Positions 26,049 to 34,842 of a DNA stretch of 64,000 bases are shown one piece after another. The notes beneath the pieces are model-generated. The model was given only the letters and a program-made list of their open reading frames with translations, made no database searches and was not told the origin of the DNA. A program made the position numbers and the translations under genes. How positions within the stretch are numbered: position 1 is the stretch's first letter; each line of letters begins with the position of its first letter. The stretch lies in the NCBI GenBank assembly GCA_002167435.2, contig NHBR02000002.1, forward strand, positions 20,797 through 84,796. The letters are read 5' to 3'. This DNA is from Allomuricauda sp. TMED12 (GTDB lineage: Bacteria; Bacteroidota; Bacteroidia; Flavobacteriales; Flavobacteriaceae).

Positions 26049-26708
26049 TTAAAACTTAAACAAAAAATATGGCGAAGGGAAATACGTTTCCACTTTTGGC
26101 AGTAATTCTGGCGAAATATATCCCCAATCCATATATCCAGCATCAATCGCTGCTTGGGTCAGGATTTGTAAATGCACATGGCAAAACCAACCCCCACTAT
26201 CACTTTCTTCCCCAATATGCGCAAACTTTTGACCTACCTTGATTATTTCACCAGTACTCACTACGTGCGGTGTTTTTAAGTGCCCGTAGAAAGAATAAAA
26301 GACGACTCCATTAATATCATGTTTTAGGATAATATAGCCCCCATAATTGCCAACCGTGGTTTCTTTCCCTGTCTTGTAGACCTCAGCATCTAAAGGGGAA
26401 AACATAGGAGTATTAAAAGGCGTAATAATATCCAGGCCAAGGTGATAATACCGTTTTTCTTCAATAATATTGGGGTAGGCCCGTAGGAGTGTTTTTCGTT
26501 CTTCCAAATACTTGCCAATGCCCCATTGGTGGTTAGAAGCCTCCAATTCATCAAAAATCATGGTATTGAACTGTTCAAAATCAAACAGGGTGTACTCCAG
26601 AGTTTTGGGGTTGTTGGATGAAAAATCAAAGATATAAGGTGCTCCTTTTAAGAAATCCCCAAATAATGGGTAGATGTTGACACCATTGAGGTTGAGTGGG
26701 TAATACAT
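26049..26708 (-). CDS. M23-family peptidase without signal peptide
   Basis: The 219-residue protein carries the LytM/M23 zinc motifs: YHLGLDIITP (His and Asp ligands) and CHVHLQ, with SPLDAEVYKTG and GNYGGYIILKHDINGVVFYSFYGHL between. M23 enzymes cut peptide crosslinks in peptidoglycan. No signal peptide or membrane segment is visible, which is odd for a wall enzyme; the start may be wrong or export may use another route. The N-terminal 85 residues are unlike the common family. It lies in the accessory block beside the duplicated transglycosylase end. Confidence 0.75.
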   Translation of the reverse strand: MYYPLNLNGVNIYPLFGDFLKGAPYIFDFSSNNPKTLEYTLFDFEQFNTMIFDELEASNHQWGIGKYLEERKTLLRAYPNIIEEKRYYHLGLDIITPFNTPMFSPLDAEVYKTGKETTVGNYGGYIILKHDINGVVFYSFYGHLKTPHVVSTGEIIKVGQKFAHIGEESDSGGWFCHVHLQILTQAAIDAGYMDWGYISPELLPKVETYFPSPYFLFKF

Positions 26709-26960
26709 ATTGAAGTGTGAAAAAGGATAAAGCTACACATAATTAGGGATAGGACGAGTAGCTGAACATGCATTCGATGATTTTTAGTGAACCAGACAGA
26801 ACAATGGTTATTACTCCGTTGAGAATTCATGGAAATAGACGGGAAAGTTTTACCATAATGGCATTAAATCCCTTTGAATTAATATCGCCCAGAATGATTT
26901 TATGATTTTTTTAAGAAAATTAGTATACTTACACACTTGAAATTTTAGGGAACATAGATT

Positions 26961-28445
26961 ATGAAGAAAAGAATTATTGCCATTTGTCTTGTTGCAGGGC
27001 TGCTTTTGGTTGGTTTTCAGGTGGCAAACAACCACCTACACTTGCTACAATCCCCCGGAGTGGTAATTTCAGATTATGTAGAACCGGATTATGAACTAGG
27101 CCCAAGCCATGTTGATTCACTATTGCCATTTCCTGATGTTAAAAAAGGAGAGCGTACTCCATTTGATCTTTGGCGCTATGGAGGAAAGGGAAAAACATCG
27201 TTCACAACTCCTGATTTGCGTATGTCGTGGGAAGAGTGGTTGGCCTATAATAAAAAGCAGAAGCCGGAACTTATGGCAGATGTGAGGGAATACATGGACT
27301 CACGTTACGATTTCAACGGTGAAGTGTATGAGGGCAAGTTCATGTCTGGTGGAAGAAATCCAATCATGAAAGGGCCGATTACTAGATTGCCTAAAGGTGT
27401 CAAGTCCTTTGAGGAATTGTCCGAGCTTACGGCATATGAAATCAGGGAAAGGGATTTGTTCCCTTTTAAACCGTTGGCTCACCCGTTGGCATCAACCGCC
27501 CATATGGTGTTTCCGGACAATTGGAACGAAGCCCATCCAGAGCATGTCAGAATCGATATGGATCATGACTTTCCAGTGGAGTACCTTCCCGAGTTTCCAC
27601 CACCGATGTTTTTGACAACACACAAGGAGTTGGGCGATGTTACCAAAGGTAGGGAGGTGACCATTGCCAATTATTACGAGATTTTCAATGGTCTACTTAC
27701 TCCAGAACAAATGGAGGGATTAAAGGAACTGTTGCGTCCATCTCCAACCACCTGGTTCAATCATACGACCCATAGGGTGACCGAGGCCCCCAGTGCCGGG
27801 GTATCCTGTTTTTCATGTCACGTAAATGGGCATACCAATGGTGCTTTTGAGCTTGGTCCGGATAGTCGTCCCAACTTGGCAAGGTTGAGAGTGGGAACAC
27901 CGACCATGCGCGGAAATTATAATTTGATGCAGTTGTCCTCTAAAAGATCTATACGTAGTATGGACCACTTTGCAGAGGTTGAGGAATATTTTGATGGTGA
28001 CCCGGGCATGCAACAGCACATTGGTCCGCGGAGTCAAAAGAGAGAAGTAACTAACCGTATGGGAGACTTTAATTCTATCCTTGATTTTCCGCCAGCACCT
28101 AAACTCGACGGTATGGGGAACTTGATTCCTGAAAAATCCACTAAGCAAGAATTGTTGGGGCAGGAATTGTTCCGCGGGAAAGCCAAATGTGTCCAATGCC
28201 ATTATGGTCCTGCTTTTGTGGATGATTATATGCACGATTTAAAAGTAGAGCGTTTTTATAAAGGTCGGCCCGAAGGACCGATTAAAACTTTTCCTTTGAG
28301 AGGTATTAAAGATTCGCCACCTTATCTTCACGATGATAGATTGCCTACTTTGGACGATGCCACCGAATTTTTTAATGTTGTTCTCGAGTTAGGTTTGACC
28401 AAAGAGGAGAAGGATGCCATCACAGCTTATATGATGTGTTTATAA
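26961..28445 (+). CDS. Di-haem cytochrome c peroxidase-like protein
   Basis: The 494-residue protein has a signal or anchor segment at residues 3-20 and two haem c sites: CFSCH at 283-287 and CVQCH at 410-414. The second is followed by FPLRGIKDSPPYLHDDRLPTLDDATEFFN, the typical end of CcpA/MauG-like di-haem peroxidases. These use hydrogen peroxide or oxidise a protein partner in the periplasm. The protein is longer than bacterial peroxidases (about 330 residues) because of a 250-residue N-terminal region with no recognised domain. No electron-donor gene is adjacent. Confidence 0.8.
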   Translation: MKKRIIAICLVAGLLLVGFQVANNHLHLLQSPGVVISDYVEPDYELGPSHVDSLLPFPDVKKGERTPFDLWRYGGKGKTSFTTPDLRMSWEEWLAYNKKQKPELMADVREYMDSRYDFNGEVYEGKFMSGGRNPIMKGPITRLPKGVKSFEELSELTAYEIRERDLFPFKPLAHPLASTAHMVFPDNWNEAHPEHVRIDMDHDFPVEYLPEFPPPMFLTTHKELGDVTKGREVTIANYYEIFNGLLTPEQMEGLKELLRPSPTTWFNHTTHRVTEAPSAGVSCFSCHVNGHTNGAFELGPDSRPNLARLRVGTPTMRGNYNLMQLSSKRSIRSMDHFAEVEEYFDGDPGMQQHIGPRSQKREVTNRMGDFNSILDFPPAPKLDGMGNLIPEKSTKQELLGQELFRGKAKCVQCHYGPAFVDDYMHDLKVERFYKGRPEGPIKTFPLRGIKDSPPYLHDDRLPTLDDATEFFNVVLELGLTKEEKDAITAYMMCL

Positions 28446-28460
28446 GACTAATAACATCTT

Positions 28461-28481
28461 AGGGTTGTTTTGATCAACCCT
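28461..28481. terminator. Weak hairpin between the cytochrome and TPR genes
   Basis: The arms AGGGTTG (28461-28467) and CAACCCT (28475-28481) form a 7-bp stem between two convergent genes. No clear T-tract follows. Confidence 0.45.
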
Positions 28482-28514
28482 TAGGAAAAATGAAAGATAA
28501 GAAGGGAAGAGAGA

Positions 28515-29030
28515 CTAAATCTTCTTCATCTGCTGCTGCATCATCTTGATTTGGTCGGTAAGCATGTTGTTTTTGTCCAACTTCTTGGCTTCCTTCAATA
28601 ATTGGGTCGCTTCACGCTTTCTGCGCTTTTGCATAGCAATGCCCGCCAGGCTTAATTTGGCCATGGCCACATCATAATCCATGGTCAAACCAAATTTAAG
28701 GGCCTTTTTAAAGTACTTTTCGGCCTGTGTCAGGTTTTTTTGTGAATAGATGATACCGTGCAAGTAGTTAAAGTACCCTTGTTGTTTTTTGATCAAGGCA
28801 GCCTCAGGATTCTTTATTTTATCAAGCCATTTTTGAACCCCATCCATATCTTGCTTTCTCATTTTAAGAAAGGCCAATAGGATAAACTCATTTCTAAAGT
28901 AAAGAAAAATGAATACGAGGGAGAGCAAGATCAACGCAATTCCGTTGCCAATGTTGCCTTCCACAAACTGATAAACAGCATAAGCAATGATAAGAACGGC
29001 AATAACGAGCTTGATATTTTTATTGAACAT
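28515..29030 (-). CDS. TPR-like protein with N-terminal membrane segments
   Basis: The 171-residue protein starts with two hydrophobic segments (VIAVLIIAYAVYQF and GIALILLSLVFIFLYF), followed by TPR-like helices (LTQAEKYFKKALKFGL, DYDVAMAKLSLAGIAMQK, REATQLLKEAKKLDKN). Such proteins usually scaffold membrane complexes. The partner is unknown. It is divergent from rpmH and convergent with the cytochrome gene. A decayed copy of its 3' end lies at 24928-25072. Family calls rest on repeat pattern only. Confidence 0.7.
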   Translation of the reverse strand: MFNKNIKLVIAVLIIAYAVYQFVEGNIGNGIALILLSLVFIFLYFRNEFILLAFLKMRKQDMDGVQKWLDKIKNPEAALIKKQQGYFNYLHGIIYSQKNLTQAEKYFKKALKFGLTMDYDVAMAKLSLAGIAMQKRRKREATQLLKEAKKLDKNNMLTDQIKMMQQQMKKI

Positions 29031-29107
29031 AATGTCTAGTGATTTTTACCTAATGTTAAGCGCTGGCAAAAGTACTAAAAAGTTAATTAAATATTTTAAG
29101 TTTAGGC

Positions 29108-29137
29108 TTGCCAAAGTAAAAAGTCTTCGTATATTTG
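29108..29137 (+). promoter_or_regulatory. Bacteroidota-type promoter for rpmH
   Basis: A TTG at 29108-29110 and TATATTTG at 29130-29137 are spaced 19 bases apart, a close match to the consensus. The rpmH start is 63 bases downstream, leaving a leader of about 55 bases. Confidence 0.7.
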
Positions 29138-29199
29138 CGCCCAGAATTTTTTAGGGAAAACAAATTTCCCGACATCAAAATCCATAAAACAGTTCGGAA

Positions 29200-29358
29200 A
29201 TGAAAAGAACGTATCAACCATCCAAAAGGAAGAGAAGAAACAAGCATGGTTTTAGGGAGCGCATGGCGACTGCCAATGGTAGAAAAGTTCTTGCGAGAAG
29301 AAGAGCCAAGGGAAGAAAGAGATTAACTGTTTCCTCTGAGCCAAGACATAAAAAATAA
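29200..29358 (+). CDS. rpmH: 50S ribosomal protein L34
   Basis: This 52-residue, highly basic protein begins [18 protein letters not shown] and contains [22 protein letters not shown], the diagnostic L34 sequence. It is part of the large ribosomal subunit. The C-terminal tail ([10 protein letters not shown]) is slightly longer than in E. coli. It has its own promoter and a strong terminator before carB. Here it is not beside dnaA or rnpA. Confidence 0.97.
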   Translation: MKRTYQPSKRKRRNKHGFRERMATANGRKVLARRRAKGRKRLTVSSEPRHKK

Positions 29359-29381
29359 TGAGAGTATTTATTATTTAAATT

Positions 29382-29415
29382 AAAGGTGTTACTTTTCCAG
29401 TAACACCTTTTTTTT
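29382..29415 (+). terminator. Intrinsic terminator of rpmH
   Basis: The arms AAAGGTGTTAC (29382-29392) and GTAACACCTTT (29400-29410) form a perfect 11-bp stem with a 7-base loop, followed by more T. It separates rpmH from carB, which starts 36 bases later. Confidence 0.92.
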
Positions 29416-29451
29416 GACATATAAGCAGATAACGAGAAACCCCTATTGAAA

Positions 29452-32304
29452 ATGCCCAAGAGAAAAGATTTAAATTCCATTTTGATTATTGGTTCTGGTC
29501 CGATTATCATCGGTCAGGCATGTGAGTTCGATTATTCAGGTTCCCAAGCACTTAGATCGCTTCGGGAGGACGGTATTGAAACTATTTTGATAAACAGCAA
29601 CCCCGCCACTATTATGACGGACCCGACCATGGCGGACCATGTTTATCTAAAACCTTTGAATACCAAATCCATAGTCGAAATACTTAAAAACCATCCAAAT
29701 ATTGATGCTGTATTGCCGACCATGGGTGGACAAACTGCACTGAATCTTTGTATCGAGGCCGATGAAAAAGGTATTTGGGAAGATTTTGGAGTGGAAATCA
29801 TTGGGGTTGATATTGATGCCATCAATATTACCGAAGACCGTGAAAAGTTTAGGGAATTGATGCTCAAAATAGGTGTGGGCATGCCTCCGCAGGCTTCGGC
29901 AACATCGTTCCTAAAAGGAAAGGAAATTGCACAAGAGTTTGGTTTTCCATTGGTAATTAGGGCTTCTTTTACCCTTGGAGGTGCTGGTGCTGGTATCGTA
30001 TATGATCCCGAACATTTTGATGATATGTTGAGCCATGGTCTGGAAGTTTCTCCGATCCACGAGGTAATGATCGATAAGGCCTTGATGGGCTGGAAAGAAT
30101 ATGAACTGGAATTGCTACGTGACAAAAACGACAACGTGGTCATCATCTGTACCATCGAGAATATGGACCCAATGGGTATCCACACAGGGGATTCCATTAC
30201 CGTAGCCCCTGCAATGACCTTGTCCGATAGGACGTTCCAACGCATGAGGGATATGGCCATCCACATGATGCGTAGTATAGGGGACTTCGCAGGTGGATGT
30301 AACGTTCAGTTTGCCGTGAGCCCGGATGAGAAAGAAGATATTATCGCTATCGAGATCAACCCAAGGGTATCCAGATCATCTGCTTTGGCCTCCAAGGCTA
30401 CAGGATATCCGATTGCCAAAATTGCCGCTAAATTGGCCATTGGTTACACGTTGGATGAGTTGGATAACCAGATTACCAGGTCTACATCAGCTTTGTTTGA
30501 ACCCACATTGGATTATGTTATCGTAAAAATACCTCGTTGGAACTTTGATAAGTTCGAAGGTTCCGACAGAACACTAGGTCTCCAGATGAAGTCCGTAGGA
30601 GAGGTGATGGGTATCGGGCGATCGTTCCAAGAAGCCTTGCACAAAGCCACGCAATCCCTCGAAATCAAGCGAAATGGATTGGGTGCCGATGGAAAAGGAT
30701 ACAAAGATTACGAAACTATTATTGAAAAATTGAGAGTACCCAGTTGGGACAGGGTTTTCGTTATCTACGATGCCATTCAACTTGGAATTCCATTAAAGCG
30801 TATCCACGAAATCACCAAGATAGATATGTGGTTCCTTAAACAATACGAGGAATTGCACTTCTTGGAAATGGAAATATCAAAATACACGATAGAAAGCTTG
30901 CCCAAGGCATTGTTGTTGGAAGCAAAGCAGAAAGGTTTTGCCGATAGACAGATTGCCCATATGTTGGATTGTTATGAAAGCGAGGTGCATAGCAAAAGGA
31001 CTGACCTGAATATCAATCGTGTGTATAAATTGGTGGATACCTGTGCTGCTGAGTTTAAAGCGGTGACTCCTTATTATTATTCCACTTTCGAAGAAGAAAT
31101 AGAGACTGCTGACGGTACTAAATACGTGGCCAACGACAGTGTGGTTACCGATAAGAAAAAAGTGGTTGTCCTAGGGTCCGGACCAAACCGAATTGGGCAG
31201 GGAATCGAGTTCGATTACTGTTGTGTGCATGGCGTTCTGGCCGCAGCCGAGTGCGGTTATGAGACCATTATGATCAATTGCAACCCAGAAACCGTTTCCA
31301 CGGATTTTGATACGGCGGACAAATTATATTTTGAGCCTGTATTTTGGGAACATATCTATGATATTATCCTTCACGAAAAACCAGAAGGTGTAATTGTACA
31401 GTTGGGAGGCCAAACCGCATTGAAATTGGCCGAAAAACTAGATAAGTACGGAATAAATATTATAGGAACCAGTTTCCAATCTTTGGATTTGGCCGAGGAC
31501 CGTGGAAGTTTTTCCACCTTGTTGAAAGACAACGATATTCCTTATCCACGATTTGGAGTGGCCGAGACCGCAGATGAAGCTTTAGACTTGGCCGAGGAAT
31601 TAAAGTTCCCATTATTGGTGAGACCATCTTATGTATTGGGTGGCCAGGGAATGAAAATCGTGATCAACAAAGAGGAACTGGAAGCACATGTGGTGGATTT
31701 GTTGCGTAAAATACCGAATAACAAATTGCTGTTGGACCATTATTTGGATGGTGCTATCGAAGCAGAGGCAGATGCCATTTGTGATGGTGAGGATGTATAT
31801 ATTATTGGAATTATGGAGCACATTGAGCCATGTGGAATCCACTCAGGTGATTCCAACGCCACGCTTCCACCATTTAACCTAGGTGAGTTTGTATTGCAAC
31901 AAATTAAGGACCACACCAAAAAGATTGCCTTGGCACTTAACACCGTTGGATTGATCAACATTCAGTTTGCGATCAAGGATGATACTGTGTACATTATAGA
32001 GGCCAACCCAAGGGCGTCCCGTACGGTTCCGTTTATTGCAAAAGCATACAAGGAGCCTTATGTAAACTACGCAACCAAAGTAATGTTGGGCGAGAAAAAA
32101 GTCAAGGATTTTGACTTTAACCCGCATTTAGACGGTTATGCGATCAAGCAACCAGTATTCTCTTTCAACAAGTTCCCTAATGTGAATAAAAACTTGGGAC
32201 CAGAAATGAAGAGTACAGGGGAGAGCATTCTATTTATTGATAGCTTAAAAGATGATGAGTTCTACAACTTGTACGCAAGGCGAAAAATGTACTTGAGTAA
32301 GTAA
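29452..32304 (+). CDS. carB: Carbamoyl-phosphate synthase large subunit
   Basis: The 950-residue protein has two ATP-grasp halves. The first starts SILIIGSGPIIIGQACEFDYSG, the second near residue 560 with KVVVLGSGPNRIGQGIEFDYCC. It makes carbamoyl phosphate from bicarbonate, ammonia and two ATP for pyrimidine and arginine synthesis, with CarA as glutaminase partner, not in this window. The ATG at 29452 is preferred over the in-frame TTG six bases earlier because the family starts MPKR. It ends in a short C-terminal region (about 950 instead of 1070 residues), so the regulatory domain appears reduced, as in related bacteria. Confidence 0.95.
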   Translation: MPKRKDLNSILIIGSGPIIIGQACEFDYSGSQALRSLREDGIETILINSNPATIMTDPTMADHVYLKPLNTKSIVEILKNHPNIDAVLPTMGGQTALNLCIEADEKGIWEDFGVEIIGVDIDAINITEDREKFRELMLKIGVGMPPQASATSFLKGKEIAQEFGFPLVIRASFTLGGAGAGIVYDPEHFDDMLSHGLEVSPIHEVMIDKALMGWKEYELELLRDKNDNVVIICTIENMDPMGIHTGDSITVAPAMTLSDRTFQRMRDMAIHMMRSIGDFAGGCNVQFAVSPDEKEDIIAIEINPRVSRSSALASKATGYPIAKIAAKLAIGYTLDELDNQITRSTSALFEPTLDYVIVKIPRWNFDKFEGSDRTLGLQMKSVGEVMGIGRSFQEALHKATQSLEIKRNGLGADGKGYKDYETIIEKLRVPSWDRVFVIYDAIQLGIPLKRIHEITKIDMWFLKQYEELHFLEMEISKYTIESLPKALLLEAKQKGFADRQIAHMLDCYESEVHSKRTDLNINRVYKLVDTCAAEFKAVTPYYYSTFEEEIETADGTKYVANDSVVTDKKKVVVLGSGPNRIGQGIEFDYCCVHGVLAAAECGYETIMINCNPETVSTDFDTADKLYFEPVFWEHIYDIILHEKPEGVIVQLGGQTALKLAEKLDKYGINIIGTSFQSLDLAEDRGSFSTLLKDNDIPYPRFGVAETADEALDLAEELKFPLLVRPSYVLGGQGMKIVINKEELEAHVVDLLRKIPNNKLLLDHYLDGAIEAEADAICDGEDVYIIGIMEHIEPCGIHSGDSNATLPPFNLGEFVLQQIKDHTKKIALALNTVGLINIQFAIKDDTVYIIEANPRASRTVPFIAKAYKEPYVNYATKVMLGEKKVKDFDFNPHLDGYAIKQPVFSFNKFPNVNKNLGPEMKSTGESILFIDSLKDDEFYNLYARRKMYLSK

Positions 32305-32342
32305 ACTATATCAACTAGTATATAAACCTTTAAGGCGGTGTC

Positions 32343-32930
32343 CTAATCAACAAGTTCAAAAGATTCGGCAATCGTTTTAAAGGTTTTTTTATGCTCTATC
32401 TTTTTATTCTTTAAGGTCCAGGCCATGATCATATACACCCTATCGTCCCCTTCAATAAAGGTCAAAAAATAGGAGATTTCGTTGGCAACGCCCTCTATAT
32501 TGGCATCCAGCTCCATAGTTTCAGCATCCAACCCATTTATTTTCAAAAACTCTGGTTTGGTTTTACGGTTGATTTCTGTAGTTCGTGAAAGTATTTTTAT
32601 TCTGGCGTCCCGATAATTCTGCATGATGGAAAGATCATCATCATATTGGTTTAAGTCACGATATACTTCTTCAAAACCAGCTTTGGGTTCGTCAATTACA
32701 AGAAGATATGCCTCTTTGAGCAGACTTTGATATTGCAAGGAAGCTTCTTCGTTCAAACCAGTGGTTCCTGTCATAAATTTTGGGATACTTAACTTGTAAT
32801 CCTGATTAATGGAAACTGTGTAGAAAGTCTCGGTGCCCAATGAAGAATCATCTTTTTTGTTTTTTGAGTCAATACATGATGTTATGGGAAAAAAAATGAC
32901 CGAAATAATGACGAAAAGACGACTTTTCAT
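32343..32930 (-). CDS. PsbP/DcrB-like lipoprotein, hypothetical
   Basis: The 195-residue protein has a leader ending FFPITSC, a lipobox. The remainder (YTVSINQDYKLSIPKFM, GFEEVYRDLNQYD, KINGLDAETMELDANIEGVANEISYFLTFIEGDDRVYMIMAWT, KKTFKTIAESFELV) shows the alternating strand and helix order of the Mog1/PsbP/DcrB fold. The role is unknown. An earlier in-frame Met seven codons up is possible. It is convergent with carB. Confidence 0.6.
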   Translation of the reverse strand: MKSRLFVIISVIFFPITSCIDSKNKKDDSSLGTETFYTVSINQDYKLSIPKFMTGTTGLNEEASLQYQSLLKEAYLLVIDEPKAGFEEVYRDLNQYDDDLSIMQNYRDARIKILSRTTEINRKTKPEFLKINGLDAETMELDANIEGVANEISYFLTFIEGDDRVYMIMAWTLKNKKIEHKKTFKTIAESFELVD

Positions 32931-33150
32931 ATGGAAATGATTGTATTTCAATTATAACGAAGATAAAATTTAAATGGTTGTGAATGTATTAGACTGTTCA
33001 GTTTTCTATTAGACGTCATTTTTTTAGTTAAAATTCATTATTTCCTGAAGTTTGATTTTACGGTAAATGGATTTTTCCCCTCTCGCTACAAAATTTTCAT
33101 CAAGAATAATAGCCATTAAATAAAATTTAACCAATATTAACAAGTACTAT

Positions 33151-33181
33151 TTGTGTGAATAGTTTGGGTAACCTAGTTTTG
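33151..33181 (+). promoter_or_regulatory. Promoter before the 133-residue exported protein, near-leaderless
   Basis: TTG at 33151-33153 and TAGTTTTG at 33174-33181 are spaced 20 bases apart, matching the Bacteroidota consensus. The ATG is only 8 bases beyond the -7 box, so the transcript would start almost at the start codon. Confidence 0.6.
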
Positions 33182-33189
33182 TTCCCCAA

Positions 33190-33591
33190 ATGAAAAAGGC
33201 ATTTGCAAAATACTTGTTTCCCCTATTCATCCTTTTATTGGGAGGATTCATTAATTTATATGCAGATTCGCAAGAAACTTCCTTTGCGGAAAATGCCTGC
33301 TATCTACAAAATTTAGAAAATCAACATTCCTACGCCTCGTTCAATGCGATGCAATTGGGTTTAGAGAAAAGGCACTGTGCCGAAATAGACGTTGAAGAAC
33401 AAGAAGAACGTGAGGAAGAAGTAGCATCATATAGTTTTTCTTTTAAGTATGGCAGTTTTTTAACTGCCAATTTTTTTGACCCTTCTTGGGGCCAATTGTT
33501 TTTGGAATCTAACACCAATTGCGGGTTGTCACAACCCAAGTCCGCTTCATCCTTAAAGAAGCATGTTAGGTTTCAGGTGTTCAGAATTTAG
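33190..33591 (+). CDS. Small exported hypothetical protein before the RND operon
   Basis: The 133-residue protein has a signal peptide (YLFPLFILLLGGFINLYA) and then an acidic stretch (DVEEQEEREEEV), with no recognised domain. The C-terminus KKHVRFQVFRI is basic and aromatic. It lies 145 bases before the RND adaptor gene on the same strand, with a hairpin between, so it may be a separate transcript or a partly attenuated leader gene. The function is unknown. Confidence 0.55.
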   Translation: MKKAFAKYLFPLFILLLGGFINLYADSQETSFAENACYLQNLENQHSYASFNAMQLGLEKRHCAEIDVEEQEEREEEVASYSFSFKYGSFLTANFFDPSWGQLFLESNTNCGLSQPKSASSLKKHVRFQVFRI

Positions 33592-33605
33592 AATTTTACT
33601 TTTTG

Positions 33606-33630
33606 TGTAAAGAGCCTACGGCTCTTTACA
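33606..33630. terminator. Perfect 11-bp hairpin
   Basis: The arms TGTAAAGAGCC (33606-33616) and GGCTCTTTACA (33620-33630) close on a three-base loop. It lies between the small exported protein gene and the RND operon. No T-tract follows on the plus strand, so it could be a terminator, an attenuator or an mRNA-protecting structure. Confidence 0.55.
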
Positions 33631-33736
33631 GATATCTACAACCCTTTGGGTAACAATCAATAACCGAGGGTAGGTCCCTTTATGCGGATTCGGACTTCCC
33701 TTGATCATTTCTAAACATTTTTTAAACAATAAAACT

Positions 33737-34819
33737 ATGAGGAGATTTTCCATCTTCATCGGCTTGTTTGTGGCATTGAGCTATACAAGTTGCGAATCCA
33801 AAAAACACGAAAACAAGGAAGAAACCAAGTATCTCGTATCAAGCCCCATTCAAAAGGATACTTCAATTACTAAAGACTATGTATGTCAAATCCATTCCAT
33901 TAGACACATCGAGCTTAGAGCTTTGGAAAAAGGATACCTGCAACATATTTATGTGGATGAAGGGCAACATGTAAAAAAAGGACAGCAAATGTTCCACATA
34001 ATGCCAAATGTGTACGAAGCCGATCTGCAAAAAGCCAAAGCAGAGGCAGAGGTCGCTGAAATTGAATATAAAAACACCAAACTCCTGGCAGATGGCGATG
34101 TGGTATCTGCGAACGAACTGGCCATGGCCAAAGCAGAATACGATAGGGCCAAAGCAGAGGTTAGTTTGGCAGAGACCCATTTGGGGTTTACAGATATCCG
34201 CGCCCCGTTTGATGGGATAATGGACCATTTGGAAGCAAGGGAAGGAAGCCTTTTGGATGAGGGAGAATTGTTGACCAACCTTTCCGACAACTCTAAGATG
34301 TGGGTCTATTTTAATGTTCCCGAGTCCGAGTATCTGGATTACATTATTAGTGCCAAAAAAGATGAAAAACAAGAAGTTGAACTTTTAATGGCCAATAACA
34401 AAAAATTCAACCAGCCCGGTGTTGTTGAAACCATTGAAGGTGAATTCAACCACGAAACAGGGAACATTGCCTTTAGAGCAACCTTTTCCAATCCTGATGG
34501 TATTTTAAGGCATGGTGAAACGGGAAGTATCTTAATGAGGGTACCGTTGGACAAAGCTATGCTTATTCCACAAAAAGCAACTTTTGAGGTTTTGGACAAA
34601 AAATACGTGTTTGTTATTGATGAGAACGATACGGTACAGCAGCGTGAAATTGAAGTAGGTGCCGAACTTCCACATCTTTTTGTAGTGGAAAAAGGACTTT
34701 CGTTAAATGACAAAGTGCTCTTGGAGGGTATCCGTATGGTTAAAAGTGGAGAGAAAATTCACTACGAATTTGAGAAACCCGAATCCATACTGTCCAATCT
34801 TGAGTTGTACACTGAGTAA
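33737..34819 (+). CDS. RND efflux periplasmic adaptor (membrane fusion protein)
   Basis: The 360-residue lipoprotein (lipobox SYTSC, Cys19) has the HlyD/AcrA order: a lipoyl half (LEKGYLQHIYVDEGQHVKKGQQMFHI), a helical hairpin (residues about 95-140), the second lipoyl half (TDIRAPFDGIMDHLEAREGSLL) and a beta-barrel. It links the permease to the outer-membrane channel. The Met before RRFSIFIG is chosen because the lipoprotein signal follows. It is the first gene of a three-gene efflux operon. Confidence 0.92.
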   Translation: MRRFSIFIGLFVALSYTSCESKKHENKEETKYLVSSPIQKDTSITKDYVCQIHSIRHIELRALEKGYLQHIYVDEGQHVKKGQQMFHIMPNVYEADLQKAKAEAEVAEIEYKNTKLLADGDVVSANELAMAKAEYDRAKAEVSLAETHLGFTDIRAPFDGIMDHLEAREGSLLDEGELLTNLSDNSKMWVYFNVPESEYLDYIISAKKDEKQEVELLMANNKKFNQPGVVETIEGEFNHETGNIAFRATFSNPDGILRHGETGSILMRVPLDKAMLIPQKATFEVLDKKYVFVIDENDTVQQREIEVGAELPHLFVVEKGLSLNDKVLLEGIRMVKSGEKIHYEFEKPESILSNLELYTE

Positions 34820-34842
34820 CAATCCCATAATCTTTAGTTATT

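Noticed and set aside
25894..26052. Plus-strand frame of 52 codons in the gap between the lipoprotein and M23 genes
   Set aside because: Protein-like at first sight (LTNAPYQLTDVDFIGIYTNK), but it has no recognised family, no promoter and a ragged C-terminus. It could be a relic; support is too weak.
22755..28515. Integrated mobile element (transposon or phage) in the accessory block
   Set aside because: No transposase, integrase, tRNA site or terminal inverted repeats were seen. The 88-bp direct repeats end in a gene and are better explained by duplication.
29643..30266. Minus-strand frame of 207 codons within carB
   Set aside because: Shadow of a strongly conserved gene; no independent motif.
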